Source: Elysia marginata
Taxonomy: Eukaryota > Mollusca > Gastropoda > Plakobranchidae
Assembly: GCA_019649035.1 (NCBI GenBank)
Contig: BMAT01013722.1
Location: 1 to 23,653 of the forward strand
Length of the DNA: 23,653 nucleotides
Reading direction: 5' to 3'
Shown here in pieces: positions 1 to 15,023 of the stretch. The notes under the pieces were generated by a model, which did no database searches, was not told where the DNA came from, and worked only from the letters and a program-made list of their open reading frames with translations. Position 1 is the first letter of the stretch, and each line of letters opens with the position of its first letter. A program made the translations under genes and the position numbers.

Positions 1-233
1 ACACATCCAATTTAACGCGTAAACTGTGGTAACTTGACTTGCAATAGTATAAGACGTGTAAATTTGTTGTGTTTGACTTACAATATTTTTAAAAAGTTTA
101 ATAACTTCTTCAAAATCAATATTTGTTTATTGACACTTGCAGGGAATGTGCATAACACTACACACATCCACCATGTAAAAAATGTCAATTTTGGCCAAAA
201 CCCGACTTACCATAGTTTACGTGGCGGCCCTCG

Positions 234-400
234 ATGTTATTGTTGGAAAAGGGATGTTGTAGTTTTTAGGTTTGTCAGGTAATCAATGATTCATGTTATT
301 GTAGGAAAGGGGATGTTGTAGTTTTTAAGTTTGTCAGGTAATCAATTGTTCATGTTATTGCAGGAAAAGGGATGTTGTAGTTTTTAAGTTTGTCCAGTAA
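234..400. repeat. 59-bp tandem repeat, about 2.8 copies
   Basis: Units start at 234, 293 and 352 with the same phase. Each contains ATGTTATTG, then a GGAAAAGGGATGTTGTAG block, then TTTTTAAGTTTGTC and CAGGTAATCAAT. The third unit stops near TTTGTCCAGTAA. Copies differ at only a few positions. Confidence 0.9.
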
Positions 401-514
401 AATATGAGGTTGAATAGCGTTGAAACTAATTAAAATATCAAAGAATATTAGCGTGATACAACTGGAAGGTTTTTGTTAATGAGAATAAAAGTTGTGTAAC
501 TGTAAGATATGAAT

Positions 515-932
515 TCACGCATCGTCCACATCTCTCTTGAATCTGTAATCAAATTGTGGGAGATCCATATAATCATGAACACGACACGCGAGGTGTGGTA
601 GTATACATTTCTCAAACACTTTCATCTCACATAATGTTAGGGCAAAAGGATGTAAATGATTTATACAGTTCACTCTTGATTTTGTAGGGACTGGTGTAAT
701 AGACGACACTTTCCAAATGTGTGGTAGAGTATCATCAGCAAGTGATCTATTGAATATGTTACATAGCATTAAATACAATTGTTGTGAACAATACTTCAAC
801 ACGCCAGGTCTAACTTCATCGGGCCCTGTAGATTTGTCTGGTTTTAGTACTTCATTACTTTTAAAAACCTCTTTTATCTGAAGTTCTATTATTTTCCCCA
901 AGTAGGCAATTTGTTTTGCTCTTTCATTGAAT
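515..932 (-). pseudogene. LINE (jockey/CR1-like) reverse transcriptase fragment, N-terminal part
   Basis: The open frame reads FNERAKQIAYLGKIIELQ, then KPDKSTGPDEVRPGVLKY, a helix ending IFNRSL, LPHIWKVSSITPVPTKSR, and a LTLCEMKVFEKCILPHL block. This is the order of the early motifs of non-LTR retrotransposon reverse transcriptases: the K-S-T-G-P-D motif, WK..I.PVP.K, and ALT...MK.FE. It stops at the equivalent of the AYR..R...DA block, before the catalytic Asp motifs. Upstream in frame there is a stop, so both ends are missing. It is a dead remnant. The exact clade needs a database comparison. Confidence 0.85.
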
Positions 933-1064
933 TTAGTTTGTTATTTTACTGTTGAGGGAAATTAATTAAAGCAAAACTTTTTTTGTTTTTAGAGACATTA
1001 GCTTTTTCATATCCAAAAAAAAAACAATTTGAGTATGCAATTGATGGTTTTCGTTTTTATGTTG

Positions 1065-1208
1065 TTAAAAACTTTCATCTTTTCCATTTTTTCTTGAGCA
1101 CGGGATAAGCTTTTCCGCTTCCTCTACGGACATGCTCTTTCCCATTGATGTTAAGAAGTGCCGAAAGTCGGAGATTGTGATTATTCAGGTGCCATGTTTA
1201 TCTAGGAC
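1065..1208 (-). pseudogene. Broken partial copy of the calmodulin-like terminal exon
   Basis: The sequence matches the terminal exon at 9616-9485, with about 12 mismatches over 128 aligned bases counted by eye. The splice acceptor TTTTCTGTGCGCAG is unchanged. The GGA Gly codon that is eighth in the intact exon is TGA here, giving an early stop after VLDKHGT, and the next codon changes Lys to Ile. Similarity ends within the fourth EF-hand at about 1077, so the true stop and tail are absent. The frame past that point runs into unrelated bases and a TAA at 1067-1065. No copies of the earlier exons were seen nearby. It is most simply a dead partial duplicate. Confidence 0.85.
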
Positions 1209-1710
1209 CTGCGCACAGAAAATCATAAGTTGAGTCAAGCAGATGTTATTAATGTAAGGTCAATCTTTAATTGTACTTGAGTCGTTTAAAATAGGCCAAA
1301 TTTAAAAAGCAGAACGTAATTGCCTAGCGACCAGTCAAACTGGGTCGCATGTAGGAAATTTTTGTGAGCAAGCACCTTTTAAAAAATCGATTTTTCTAAT
1401 TTTTCTCGATCTGGCAATTCAAAAAGAAGTTTACATATATATATCCACAAAATATCGACATCTTTTTTTTATTTTCATCATTTGGAAGCTGAGGAAAGGC
1501 ATTATACAAAACATCAACGCATTGTAAAGCCTGAGAAGAACATGAAACCCAACTCACTTAGACTGGTTGTAAGAGAGAATTTTGTTTTGCATCGTTTTTT
1601 TTTTTGTTGTTTTTTTTTTGGTCTTTCAGAGGACATGAGATGGAATTGCATGGTACAAAAAATCTCATATTAATACACAAGGAGTGAAAACTAATTGAAA
1701 TAATAACTTT
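1077..1710. repeat. Duplicated segment, copy 1 (pairs with 9485-10110)
   Basis: The two copies are in the same orientation, about 8.4 kb apart. Matching runs continue from the exon into the intron: the acceptor region, AAAATAGGCCAAATTTAAAA, the TTTTCATCATTTGGAAGCTG block and the ATGAGATGGAATTGCATGG block. Short insertions and deletions occur, mostly in T-runs. The left edge is sharp inside the exon and the right edge fades near 1710. The open frame at 1482-1673 lies inside the intronic part and is not a gene. Confidence 0.88.
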
Positions 1711-4070
1711 TTGCACATCAAGATGATCTTCACATTCGAATTAAACTTGACACTCTCAACGTGAAACGGAAGAACAATGGTGCCCAAAGCCTAAGCTAGA
1801 TCTAGGCTTAACAGAGACTTAAGATCAATATATCTGCTACAGATCTATCCAATTTAAGTTCTACGGAACTGTTCTCCGCTAAATCTACCTATTGGTGCGG
1901 AATTGTTTTTTGAAAATAGTCTAAAGAATGAGCAACCTGCAAGAAGGAATGCCGAAGAGGCTGTGTTTCCCAAGTTGTGACGTAGTTATAAGCCAGAACC
2001 ATTCAACAAACCATGTGGGCGAAAATATTTTGTTCATGTGTGTTCCTCCGCCTACCATCTTAAAAATTGTAGACTGAAGTGTGTAAAATTTTACTTCTCT
2101 TTTATAAATAGTGTATAAGCCAATCTAAATTAAAGTCAGTCAGCACGCCGAGGTACTAAAAATTGTAAATAGCAACAATTCTACCTCCTCATGGTAAATT
2201 CCAATAGACTTAAACACTGTTTGTTGTGCCTGAAACCAATTAGTTGTTGTTTTTCTTTACTTTTAGGCAGATAAAGTTTCATTTGCACCAATTGATAAAT
2301 TGGAAAATGGTTCTTCTGACTTTTTTCTCATCATCACTTGAGATTAATCCCCATATTGATGTGTCGTCAGAAAGTTTTATGAATCGCTCATCAGAGTTGT
2401 TGTTTTTTTTTTTTTTGCATCAATTTTTATTCAGTAAAAACTTGACAAAGCACGCATCTTGATACTAGTAAATATTTTTTAGCTTCATATCGCCTGTGTC
2501 CGATTTTTGTTTTAACACACAATTTTGGCGTCTTGAAATGACCTTATTTATCTATAGCCGTTCATCAGCTTAGAGTCATAATGCTAGTTAGCCAGCGTGA
2601 AGAAGCTGAAGTTTTTAAAGATAACTCAAAAAAGGTATCAGTAACATTTTTTAACAAGTTTTTTTATTTCTCAATAGATTTACGAAATGAATTGTTTTGT
2701 CTTGACTTTGTATTGTATTTAACATAAATGAGAAAATAAAATCACACAATTGTATTTGATAAAAAAGACTATATCTAAAATGTTACCTTCATAGTTTCGT
2801 CAATATGGTGGTCCTGCATGAATTTTATATAATTCAAAGTTCCGAGAAGTTTGGCATGAATATATCAATATTTCACTACTTTATGTTGTGCGTCTCTAAC
2901 AGAATACTACCACAGACCCCAGCAGTAGCACGGCACTCTTCTGGATGCGTCCTTCCCCAATAATCAAGATGATTAAGTTTTAGATAAATAAGAAAATAAA
3001 ATAGGAATTGCCTTTAAATCTTTAAATAGACAAAAAAATGCAGTGTACCACTATATTTAGACAGCTTGTTTACATTTTTTGTGACTGGTTCTAGGACATG
3101 GTGGTGAATGGACGTCTTTGTGTGTGGCCATTGCTTCTATCTTCCCGCGGATAACTTTGCCTGGAGCTGATTGGGCGTCATCACATCTTTTGTTTACAAA
3201 CCTCCAGAGTTAAATGTTCTAATTTTTTTTTCCTTTGATATGAGAGCTTAGGTAGAGACTGATCTTATTACAGATTTAAACGTCTATTGAAATGTACAAA
3301 CAAAGCTAGAACAAAAACATTGCAGTTGAATGATAGACTTTGTAGTTCAGCGTTTTAAACCCTTTTTTTTTTAATTAAACTTAAGTTCAAATACACCTCT
3401 TTACTTTTTTGCTTACTATTATGCAATTTTTTAGAAAAGGCTCAGTCCGAGGAAGGCCAGTGCTAGCACCATTTTCACACTCTGAGTTAACGCGGTCAAC
3501 AAGCATTTGACTGTAATTTGTGGTGCTATGTTGTACGATATACTGGGAATTGGGTTAAGGAGTTTAGAAGGTTGGGATTTCGCTAGATCATTCTACGAAT
3601 GGATTAACTGTGTGAAGTCTTTTAGCGACTAGATGAGATAAGCGTTACTTGTATTTTATTAAATATCTCCCCTATGCCTCTCTCTCTCTATCTCCTAGCC
3701 GATATTATGTTTTATCTCTATAGGCCCTATATCCTTTTTTTCTATCACCTCTTTCCATCTCTTTTCATGTCGTATCTGTCTTTCTCTTTATCTCCTCTCT
3801 ATCAATATTTCTCTCACTCTTTCTTTCTTTCGCCATGCCACTCCTTTTAAATCTATAATGTCAGACAAAAAATGAAAAATATGCAATTTCAAAAGAACTT
3901 GTGACTGAAAAATGTCGGAAATGTAACAAAAAGAGTCCTCAATCAAACCATAACAGATAACATGCAGAATGAAGCAGAGCGCAATAGTCACAAACATAAA
4001 CAAGTCATGATAGTAAAAAAGGAATGAAATGTTTAAAAGGGATGCAGTTTTAATTATTGAAAATGTGATC
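1711..4070. other. AT-rich DNA without recognisable genes
   Basis: I see no supported exon, RNA gene or mobile element here. Short open frames are low-complexity or T-rich. From about 3668 to 3835 the plus strand is strongly pyrimidine-rich, with CTCTCTCTATCTCC and repeats of TCTCT. This is a loose simple repeat. Confidence 0.5.
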
Positions 4071-4275
4071 GGTAGTTATGATAATGATGATTAAAATAAT
4101 TATTTTGATAAGTATATTATGATAGTGATAGTTATATTATGATAATGATGATGATAATGATGATGAGATGATATTATGATAATGGTGGTGATGCTTAATA
4201 TGATGATGATGATGATTGTTATCATGATGACGATGGAAATGATGGTGACGACGACGATGATTATGATCTCGGTGA
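4071..4275. repeat. Degenerate GAT/GATGAT microsatellite
   Basis: GATGATGATGAT-like units are interspersed with ATTATGATAATG. The isoleucine-rich and histidine-rich frames across it come from the repeat and are not proteins. Confidence 0.85.
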
Positions 4276-4830
4276 TGATCCCGTTGTCAACAGTTTTAAA
4301 TATCAAACCCATTCATTGTGCTTTTGTTTTTCTTCTTCCATAACAAAGACTTGACAAGTCAACGGCTTTAGACATCAAAGGATTTTGTTAGTGTATTGAA
4401 TTTCAAAAGAGTATTGTTGTTTGCTGTAACCTATTTTATAATTATAGAACGGCGACGTACTTCCCAAAACAATGACCCAGTTTATAGAGCAGAAATTAAA
4501 ACTAAACATGTTACGCAAAATACTGGGGGGAAAATATGATTAATTTGCGATACTGATAGATGTAAGATAATTATTGTTATGGTGATTATACAAAGTTAAG
4601 CTAAAATTGTATGATAGGTTTTGTATTTTTTTCTGTTTTCAAACTAGGTGTGTGTCTGCAAGGACAATCAGTACCGCTACTTATAGAAAAAATATAGAAA
4701 GGCACAGTACTGCACTATTAATGTGCAACTGATTATTGATGTGGAATCCGATCAAATAAAACCTGAGCCTCTCAATGGGTGGGAGAGAATTTATTGCTGC
4801 TTTTGTATTGTAATACATAATCCATAGCTT
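4276..4830. other. Unannotated AT-rich DNA
   Basis: No coding, RNA or repeat signal that I can support. Confidence 0.4.
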
Positions 4831-4831
4831 A

Positions 4832-4857
4832 CCCCCCCCCCACACACACACACACAC
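4832..4857. repeat. Poly-C followed by CA dinucleotide repeat
   Basis: A run of about nine C runs directly into eight to nine CA units. Confidence 0.95.
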
Positions 4858-5079
4858 CCGACAATTACAGGACTGGTGGGCTGGATTAGATGCCCCACCT
4901 CTAAAACACGCGAGTTGACCAGATAATTTTCTCTAAACGTGAAGTCACTTTTATTCAATATCAAGATTAATCATTTGAAAATGAGTATTTCAAAATTTAA
5001 TTTAGTGTAAAGACGCGTGGGACGAAGCGAAATAACGCTAGGGGTTTGTAGGTTATGTTAAGGTTTCATGGGCACATCA

Positions 5080-5110
<31 letters not shown>
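5080..5110. repeat. (GTT)n microsatellite
   Basis: About ten perfect GTT units with no interruption. Confidence 0.97.
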
Positions 5111-6720
5111 TAATATAATTATAAGTTTATTATTGCAATGATACGACCGGAAACGCCTTGTTTACTTTTAAGTATTAAAAATGCTTTTCATGCCGTCTAC
5201 TTTCAATTGGTCTTTGGAGGGAATGGAATTCTTATCAGTATTGAAGTTTGGTAGACTTCTTTGGTGACTCCTCTTAATTATAGAACGTTCATTAACTTTT
5301 ACATAAGTGTGATTTTGTTGAAGGTAAAACTTCTTACTTCAACCTAACAAACGCAGTTCAGAGACAGACACTTCAACTTTCTAGGATTGGCATTGCGGTA
5401 GGTCAAAAGCTTGTTGGTCTCAGCTTATCAGGGAGCAGCACTCAAGAAATAAAACTGCCTCACCAAGTTTTTCGGAGTTAATTCCCTTCCGTTTGGATTC
5501 TGTTTCCCTAAAACTGGGTATGGAAACGATTAAAATCTAAATCTAGATCTAGGTTCTATGTCTAAATTTTCGTCTCATTTCTCCTAAAATCAAGGGACAA
5601 CCGCTGGGGTAAAATAGAACTTGTTATCTTAAAGTGAAAAACAGATTTTTCTCTTCATTGTTGAGATAATGAACAGTTCAGTCTTCATGAGTAAATCAGA
5701 TTACAAAAGACAATGGAACAGAAAACAGAGTGCACAACATAGAATGGTTTGTTGCTTTGAATCATAAAATAAGGTTTCTAGTTGTTGTTTTTCTGTTCTT
5801 GTTTTTTCGTTTGTTTTTTTTTTCTTTTGTGTAAGGTTAATAATACCCCTTGTAAGGCAATAGGGTGCAAATTCAAACAAGGGAAATTACATTTACAATA
5901 TCAAAGTTTTAATTACAATAAAGGAAACTGATGTCATCAGCTTTCTTGTTAATACTAGAAATGAAAAATTAAGCTCTACCTAAGGTTTTTAAAACTAATT
6001 ATACCGGCAATAGGTGCTATATAATTATTTTTGTGTGTGTGTGTGTGTGTACATTGCGTCTTCTGCAATTGTACTTCTTACAAAATGAATTAATTAGGTA
6101 CAGTAGTTAGAAAGGTAGGTGAGTAGCTAGATGGTTAGGTAGATATGTAGCCCCTGTGTTTCTCTCTGTTGCCTTTCATTCTCTTTTGTGAGTCTAGTTA
6201 CAGGGACGAGACTCATCAACCTAAGCTATAAAAATTAAGTTACACTAAATTTTTAAACATACATGTATAAGAAATAGTCTTTGTGTAGTATTATTCTGCT
6301 AAAGCATTCAGGTGCAATGATCTACTGTACCTGCGTTGTTAAAGTTTCTTTTTGGTGTAGGTGACTTCCGTATGCATAAACCACTGTCAGTTCTCTAGTG
6401 CTAGTTTCTCCTTGTACGCCGTTTTTTACTACATTGTTATGACGTTTAGAACTATCTGTTCTCCTGTTTTTAAGTGACATCTATTTTAAAGAGCCGTTGC
6501 TGTTTATCTTCAAACATTCAAAGCTATGAAGTTCCACAAAGTCATAGCGTTAAAAAATACCAATGGCTAGATTAAGATGGTTTTTAATGTAATAATGTGC
6601 ATGAAACTAGAAAAATGAGGTACTATGATTTACTTAAAATTGTATAAAACTGTTTAATGAATAGCCAGTGTAAATAAAACAATGAATATAGTGATTTATG
6701 CCATAAATTGTTGCAAACAA
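5111..6720. other. AT-rich DNA without recognisable genes
   Basis: The only clear landmark is the GT dinucleotide repeat at 6031-6050. Loose TAGGTAG-type repeats occur near 6104-6150. No exon was supported. Confidence 0.45.
6031..6050. repeat. (GT)n microsatellite
   Basis: Nine uninterrupted GT units follow TTTT. Confidence 0.95.
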
Positions 6721-6927
6721 TCAAACAACCGCTAAAACTAGTCGCGACTCTAGACTTTCTTTCCTCTTGGCATCTTGCAGCCCTGACATCATTTTGTCAT
6801 GCACTGTCTTCAACAGCCTCGATCTAGGATTCCGTGAGACGGCAGACCACACCCGTGTCATGTCATCAATCAATATATTGTCATCTGAGGAAGACCAACC
6901 GGAAGTGAATGCTATATGGGCAGTTTC
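6721..6927 (-). CDS. Candidate terminal exon of an unknown minus-strand gene
   Basis: After a possible acceptor GGGATACAG at 6928-6936 the minus strand stays open for 68 codons to a TGA at 6723-6721. The frame before that acceptor is closed by a TGA, as expected for an exon edge. The peptide contains FTSGWSSSDDNILIDDMTRV and WSAVSRNPRSRLLKTVHDKM, which looks like an acidic stretch followed by a basic amphipathic helix. Third codon positions are clearly richer in G and C than the surrounding DNA. I do not recognise a family. The acceptor has a poor pyrimidine tract, and the opposite strand is also open for about 90 codons, so strand and reality are both uncertain. A mobile-element remnant is an alternative. 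Confidence 0.3.
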   Translation of the reverse strand, partial: ETAHIAFTSGWSSSDDNILIDDMTRVWSAVSRNPRSRLLKTVHDKMMSGLQDAKRKESLESRLVLAVV

Positions 6928-8188
6928 CTGTATCCCTCAGGTGTTGAGCTGCTTCACGGCATGCACTAGATCTGGTCAAGACAGAAATAAAACCGCAGTA
7001 GTTATGTACTTATCATGGAGTCAAAACGACCTCTAGAGGCGGCGGTAGCCCAAGTCAACGGCATAGTAGTGATTCTAGTAAATTTGGTGCGGGCATTTCG
7101 GCGCAAAATTAGGACTACAACTAATCTATTTTTCAAAGAGGATAGCACATTGCAAAAAATATGTTCTGAAATACCCGATGTAATTATTGGCACTGGTTTT
7201 ACTAAAGTTCAGTAGAGACACTCCATTGTCGACGCTATATTGGTTATTTATGATAATTTTAGCAATTAAAAGCAAAATGGAAAGAAAGAAAAAAAATTAA
7301 AAACATTGACAAAGCCTGCAAGACGCGCTCTCACGTTTTGTAATTTATTTATTTTTGCAAAGAAAAAGTCAAGACAAAATATATCGAGTATTAGAAAATC
7401 ATTTTATTAAGATTATAGTTTTATGTTGTTGCTTTTATATCATATCACTGATCAATTCAAATGTAATTTCTGAAGATCACCCACCACCCTTCCCCTATAC
7501 AGCCCAAAACTACAACTAACAGATAAAGTACACTACGATGGTTTTTTTCAAGATACCTTGTTTAAGAAATGATAGGTTTGAAACACAGTAAGACCGTGTT
7601 CAGCGGTCAGAATGAAATTAAGAAAATAATTGTAAATGAATTCCTCGAGCCAGATCGTACTCATATCGTAGCAACCAGCTTGCTTAGTAAAAAATATTGT
7701 ACTATTTCAAAAATCGGATTTTCCCTCAAACTTGATGCTAAGTGATGAGCAATGTCGGTTGACGTCGGCTCTGTAAGTAAACTCCATCGTCAAAAGTGTT
7801 AATGTTAAGCTCAGAATTAACGATTCCCTATATAATTATTTTCTTTCTCTGCTTTCAACCAACCATAGTGAAGATCTGTACAATGTCTGATAAAATCGAT
7901 AGAGTTTCTATGTCGTACGTGAAGCGTTATGATGGCACTTAACAAAAGTTATGGAGTCTTTCAACGATACACACGTATTTGTTAAGTTTGTTTACCCTTT
8001 AATAAACATTTATATAAGAATTGACGCGGCGGCTGATACATCTTAAATGAAATAAGTTTATCTTTTAGTGAATAAAGATTTTACAAAATGCGTGACAAAG
8101 AAAATCACATACGCCTATATGTGTGGCTGGTCCTTAAGTTTGTCCACACCATGTCCTCTTAAACTTAATAAAACAAGTCTCAATTTAC
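6928..8188. other. Unannotated DNA
   Basis: Overlapping frames of 60-66 codons lie on both strands near 7002-7215. Neither has a motif, splice context or family resemblance. The remainder is AT-rich with no supported feature. Confidence 0.4.
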
Positions 8189-8189
8189 T

Positions 8190-8427
8190 ACCCCCCCCCC
8201 CCCATTCCACTTCAAAGGTGCTCTCAGGGCTTGGGTCCCAATGACAATGTACGGGCTGCCACCCAGAGACTAGCGGGGATACCATGACTTAGCCTCAGCC
8301 GGTCACATTATACTGACACCGACCCAACCAGTAGGGGCCCGGACTGTGCTCGGCTGTGGCTCGAACCCATGACCTCTGGGCCACGGAGCGAGGCTTCTAC
8401 CAGCTGAGATATCTAGGCCACCCGTTG
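8190..8427 (-). mobile_element. tRNA-derived SINE, minus strand
   Basis: On the minus strand the element starts GGTGGCCTAGATATCTCAGC. It has a box A-like TATCTCAGCTGG (8411-8400) and a box B-like GGTTCGAGCCA (8367-8357), the internal RNA polymerase III promoter spaced as in tRNA. A non-tRNA body follows (GACCGGCTGAGGCTAAGTC) and it ends near a 13-base C/G homopolymer at 8191-8203. GC content is far above the flanks. It is not a functional tRNA, since no acceptor stem can be paired. Confidence 0.75.
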
Positions 8428-8744
8428 GTAACAAAGATTTAATATCGAAAGTATACATCGTTTCATCAACCTTAAAAGCTTTTAGCAATGAGTTTTGCCT
8501 TCAAAAGATCTATTACACCTATGCAAAAAAGTTGGTCATTCATAATTATGCGTACACAATCAGGTTTGTATAAATTAAGCGGACAAAACTCTTGGGTTGA
8601 TGATACTAAATCTACAATTACACAGCAAAATGTACGGGAAAATGTACGGATTTTTTTTAATTTATTATCCAAGGCGGGACGCTTATCAATTAAAGGAGAG
8701 TAACTTTTGTAAAGAAAATTGGTGGCTTTTGATTCGAATACCAA
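8428..8744. other. Segment open on both strands, origin unknown
   Basis: From 8472 to 8744 the minus strand encodes 90 open codons, including YSPLIDKRPALDNKLKKIR and IIMNDQLFCIGVIDLLKAKL. Just past that stop, another minus frame continues with FKVDETMYTFDIKSLLP up to the SINE edge. The plus strand 8488-8703 is open for 71 codons. One strand may be an eroded gene or transposon fragment interrupted by the SINE. I recognise neither. Confidence 0.2.
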
Positions 8745-8978
8745 ATGAAATTAATTGCTATGTCCACTGAATTTAAAATTACTTTGATCATGGTGTCATC
8801 GTTAGCCCTTTTACAGCATGATTCAGTACACAATTTGTTGTGTTTTTTAATTTGAATGTGTATTAACTATCAGGCTAATTATAGCGATTTTTTAAAGCAG
8901 GCTTATAGATCTATTGTTGCATATATGTGTGGTGGTGCTTAGTCCGCCTAATTGTGTTCTGTCTTAACTCTGATGTAG

Positions 8979-9072
8979 GCATATTCGGTGCAATAACGGC
9001 TGCGAAATGGCAAAATTCTCTATCGAAACTTTCATCTGTTCTTACAGTTCTCAATCTAGTTTCACCTTTGAG
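8979..9072 (+). CDS. Candidate internal exon on the plus strand
   Basis: A pyrimidine-rich acceptor (TGTCTTAACTCTGATGTAG) and a consensus donor GTAAGT flank 94 bases. In one frame (two bases, 30 codons, two bases) it reads IFGAITAAKWQNSLSKLSSV then LTVLNLVSPL. A second frame is also open. A shorter alternative uses the acceptor TTCTTACAG at 9039-9047 and gives 25 bases. There are no supporting neighbour exons and I know no family, so this could be chance in AT-rich DNA. Confidence 0.25.
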
Positions 9073-9457
9073 GTAAGTTTACCCTAAACCCTAAACCTTG
9101 TAAAGGATTATTATGCCCCGTACAAATTAACTAACCTCATTTCTTTTCTTGAGATACAAGTAAATTTGTCCCGAAATCTCGCTTTTCTACGTTAAATGTA
9201 TTTCCAGAACTAGATTTTGCCGTTTAGCAATAGAACTACGGACAATTTAATTAAATGAGTGCCAAGTCTGTACAAAAAAACGTATGATTTGAAATAGTAC
9301 TAAGTGTGCAAACCATAGACAATATCAATCTCGTGAATGAAAAAAAAGCTCTGAATCTAGATCTTTCAAAAGAGAATTTTAAAGGATGTGGATTGAAAAA
9401 CCGCTAACATGGTTCTGAAATTTGACATCTTGCATTTTTTTAGAACTTAGGTTGTAT
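9073..9457 (-). other. Probable 3' untranslated region and downstream flank of the calmodulin-like gene
   Basis: No open frame of note. The region lies directly after the terminal exon's stop on the minus strand and carries the weak ATTAAA noted at 9246-9251. Where the transcript ends cannot be told from sequence alone. Confidence 0.35.
9246..9251 (-). promoter_or_regulatory. Possible ATTAAA polyadenylation signal of the calmodulin-like gene
   Basis: The hexamer lies about 210 bases past the stop codon on the minus strand, in an AT-rich stretch. ATTAAA is the commonest variant of AATAAA. The context is so AT-rich that chance occurrence is likely. A plain AATAAA occurs only about 800 bases downstream, near 8658. 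Confidence 0.2.
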
Positions 9458-13474
<4,017 letters not shown>

Positions 13475-13504
13475 CTGTAGGGTGGTCGTTGTGTTGGTTC
13501 TAAA

Positions 13505-13650
13505 GATGATTTGCGCGCCGAATCGATCGAATAATGGATATGTTAGGTTGGTAAATGGTTAATATATTGATTGGTAAATAGGTTGGTTGGTTGATCAATG
13601 CGTTGACTGACTGATCGAGTAGATGGTTGATAGTACAATATAAATGTTTA
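13505..13650. repeat. Degenerate GGTT/TGAT tetranucleotide-like DNA
   Basis: Repeated GGTTGGT, TGGTAAAT, GGTTGAT and GACTGACTGA words without a strict period. Confidence 0.6.
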
Positions 13651-14452
13651 CATACGTAGACATATACGAGTATATAATTCTATACAAAATTCTTTATTGT
13701 TAGTTGATTTTCTGGTTCTTGTGTAGAAAACATATTGAAAAATAAACTAGTAAGCATAAAACAATAACGTTGATATCTTAGTTACCAGACTTAACAAGAT
13801 CCAGTTTTTTTAACGTGTGCTGCAATATTTTACCAGAAATTTGCATTCTTTTTTAGGCTTATTTAGTTTTATTTACCTACTTACAAACCTAAAATGCTGC
13901 AAATGCCTATGAAAAAGACAATAGTTTCAGTGCTCCGAAGCAAAAAGCGTACGGTTCCAGTAACAAAGAAAAATGCTAAATTTTGTGACATAGGTTTTAT
14001 CAATATGAGCCTCATAAGGCACCGTTATTTTATCATTGTTACTTTCTTCTTGTCCCTTTAAACTGATGAAATGTCTGGTTTGTTGCCTTGCCTTGCAAAC
14101 TTTTGTTTTGTAGAAACAAACATGTCGTTTTTAAGGACAGATTCTGTTAGTGTTTGGCCATTGCCATAATAAAGTATTTTCTTTAAAATGATATCAATAT
14201 TTCTTTCGCGTTTTTGCAGAGGTTTCACAGATCGACGTACGTTACGGTAGTTATTATGTAGGCCCTTAACCGGTATTATTTTCCCTCGCGCCCCCACTAC
14301 TTTCTGGAGGTGTAGTCGGCGCATTGCATAGAGTTTGCGAAACCTGACTTTAGTTTAAACAGACCTTGCTACATTAGAAATAGTGTTTTATGTGCCTCTA
14401 CGTGCGATGGTAGTGCAGCGAGAAAGCGTGAGTAAATTTTATGTAACTAGAC
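13651..14452. other. Unannotated DNA upstream of the calmodulin-like gene
   Basis: A minus frame at 14324-14058 gives 88 codons from an ATG (MRRLHLQKVVGARGKIIPVK at its start). It has no recognised domain, and its base use does not stand out except for a GC-rich start. I could not find the missing first exon of the EF-hand gene here: no ATG followed by a phase-1 donor stood out. Confidence 0.35.
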
Positions 14453-14680
14453 AAACTAAAAGATAGATGGATAGATGGATAAATTAGCTGATTGGGTGAT
14501 TAACTGATTCATGAGGTGATTAGCAGACTGAAATATTAGTGGCTATGGTATATTGAAACTTCTGTTTGGTTATTGATTGGTAAGCTGACTCTCTAGAGCA
14601 TCAATCGCTTTATGGATAGATTTCTAAAATTCATCGGCTAAACTGATGGATGATGTGTTTGACATAAACTGATAACCTTC
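14453..14680. repeat. Degenerate GATA/GATG/GATT repeat region
   Basis: It starts with GATAGATGGATAGATGGATA and decays into TGATTGGGTGATTAACTGATT-like words. Confidence 0.7.
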
Positions 14681-15023
14681 AATCTTTTGACTCTATAAAA
14701 GGGCAGATAACAGTTGTAAATGAGGCTGCTTTAGAACGACCTCAACACCAGGTTTAGTACTGGAGTTGAGTGTGCAGATAAATGAAAGATTTTCATAGTC
14801 TAGTATGTTACATTATTTTATATAACTATAGAACATCATGAAGAAATGAATTATCTTTACAATCAACGAAAGAGAGCATTTTAAATAAAGTCGAAGACAG
14901 ACTGTACTGTTTATACGAGAAAATAACACAAAAGCGGCTAAATACTTCACTACCGGTATCAAGAACTTCAAAAAGGTTGTAAACCAATTGCACTGTTTCT
15001 TGAACAATGGCACGCTGATATTG

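Noticed and set aside
4100..4312. Ile/His-rich protein on the minus strand
   Set aside because: It is a translation of the GAT-type repeat.
7002..7215. Small proteins on both strands
   Set aside because: They are overlapping opposite-strand frames with no motif. At most one could be real and nothing favours either.
9081..9098. Interstitial telomere repeat (CCCTAAA twice)
   Set aside because: Only two units of a plant-type telomere word. Chance is sufficient in AT-rich DNA.
14058..14324. 88-codon minus-strand gene
   Set aside because: It begins with ATG and is basic, but has no recognised domain, splice context or coding-like base use. A transposon remnant is possible.
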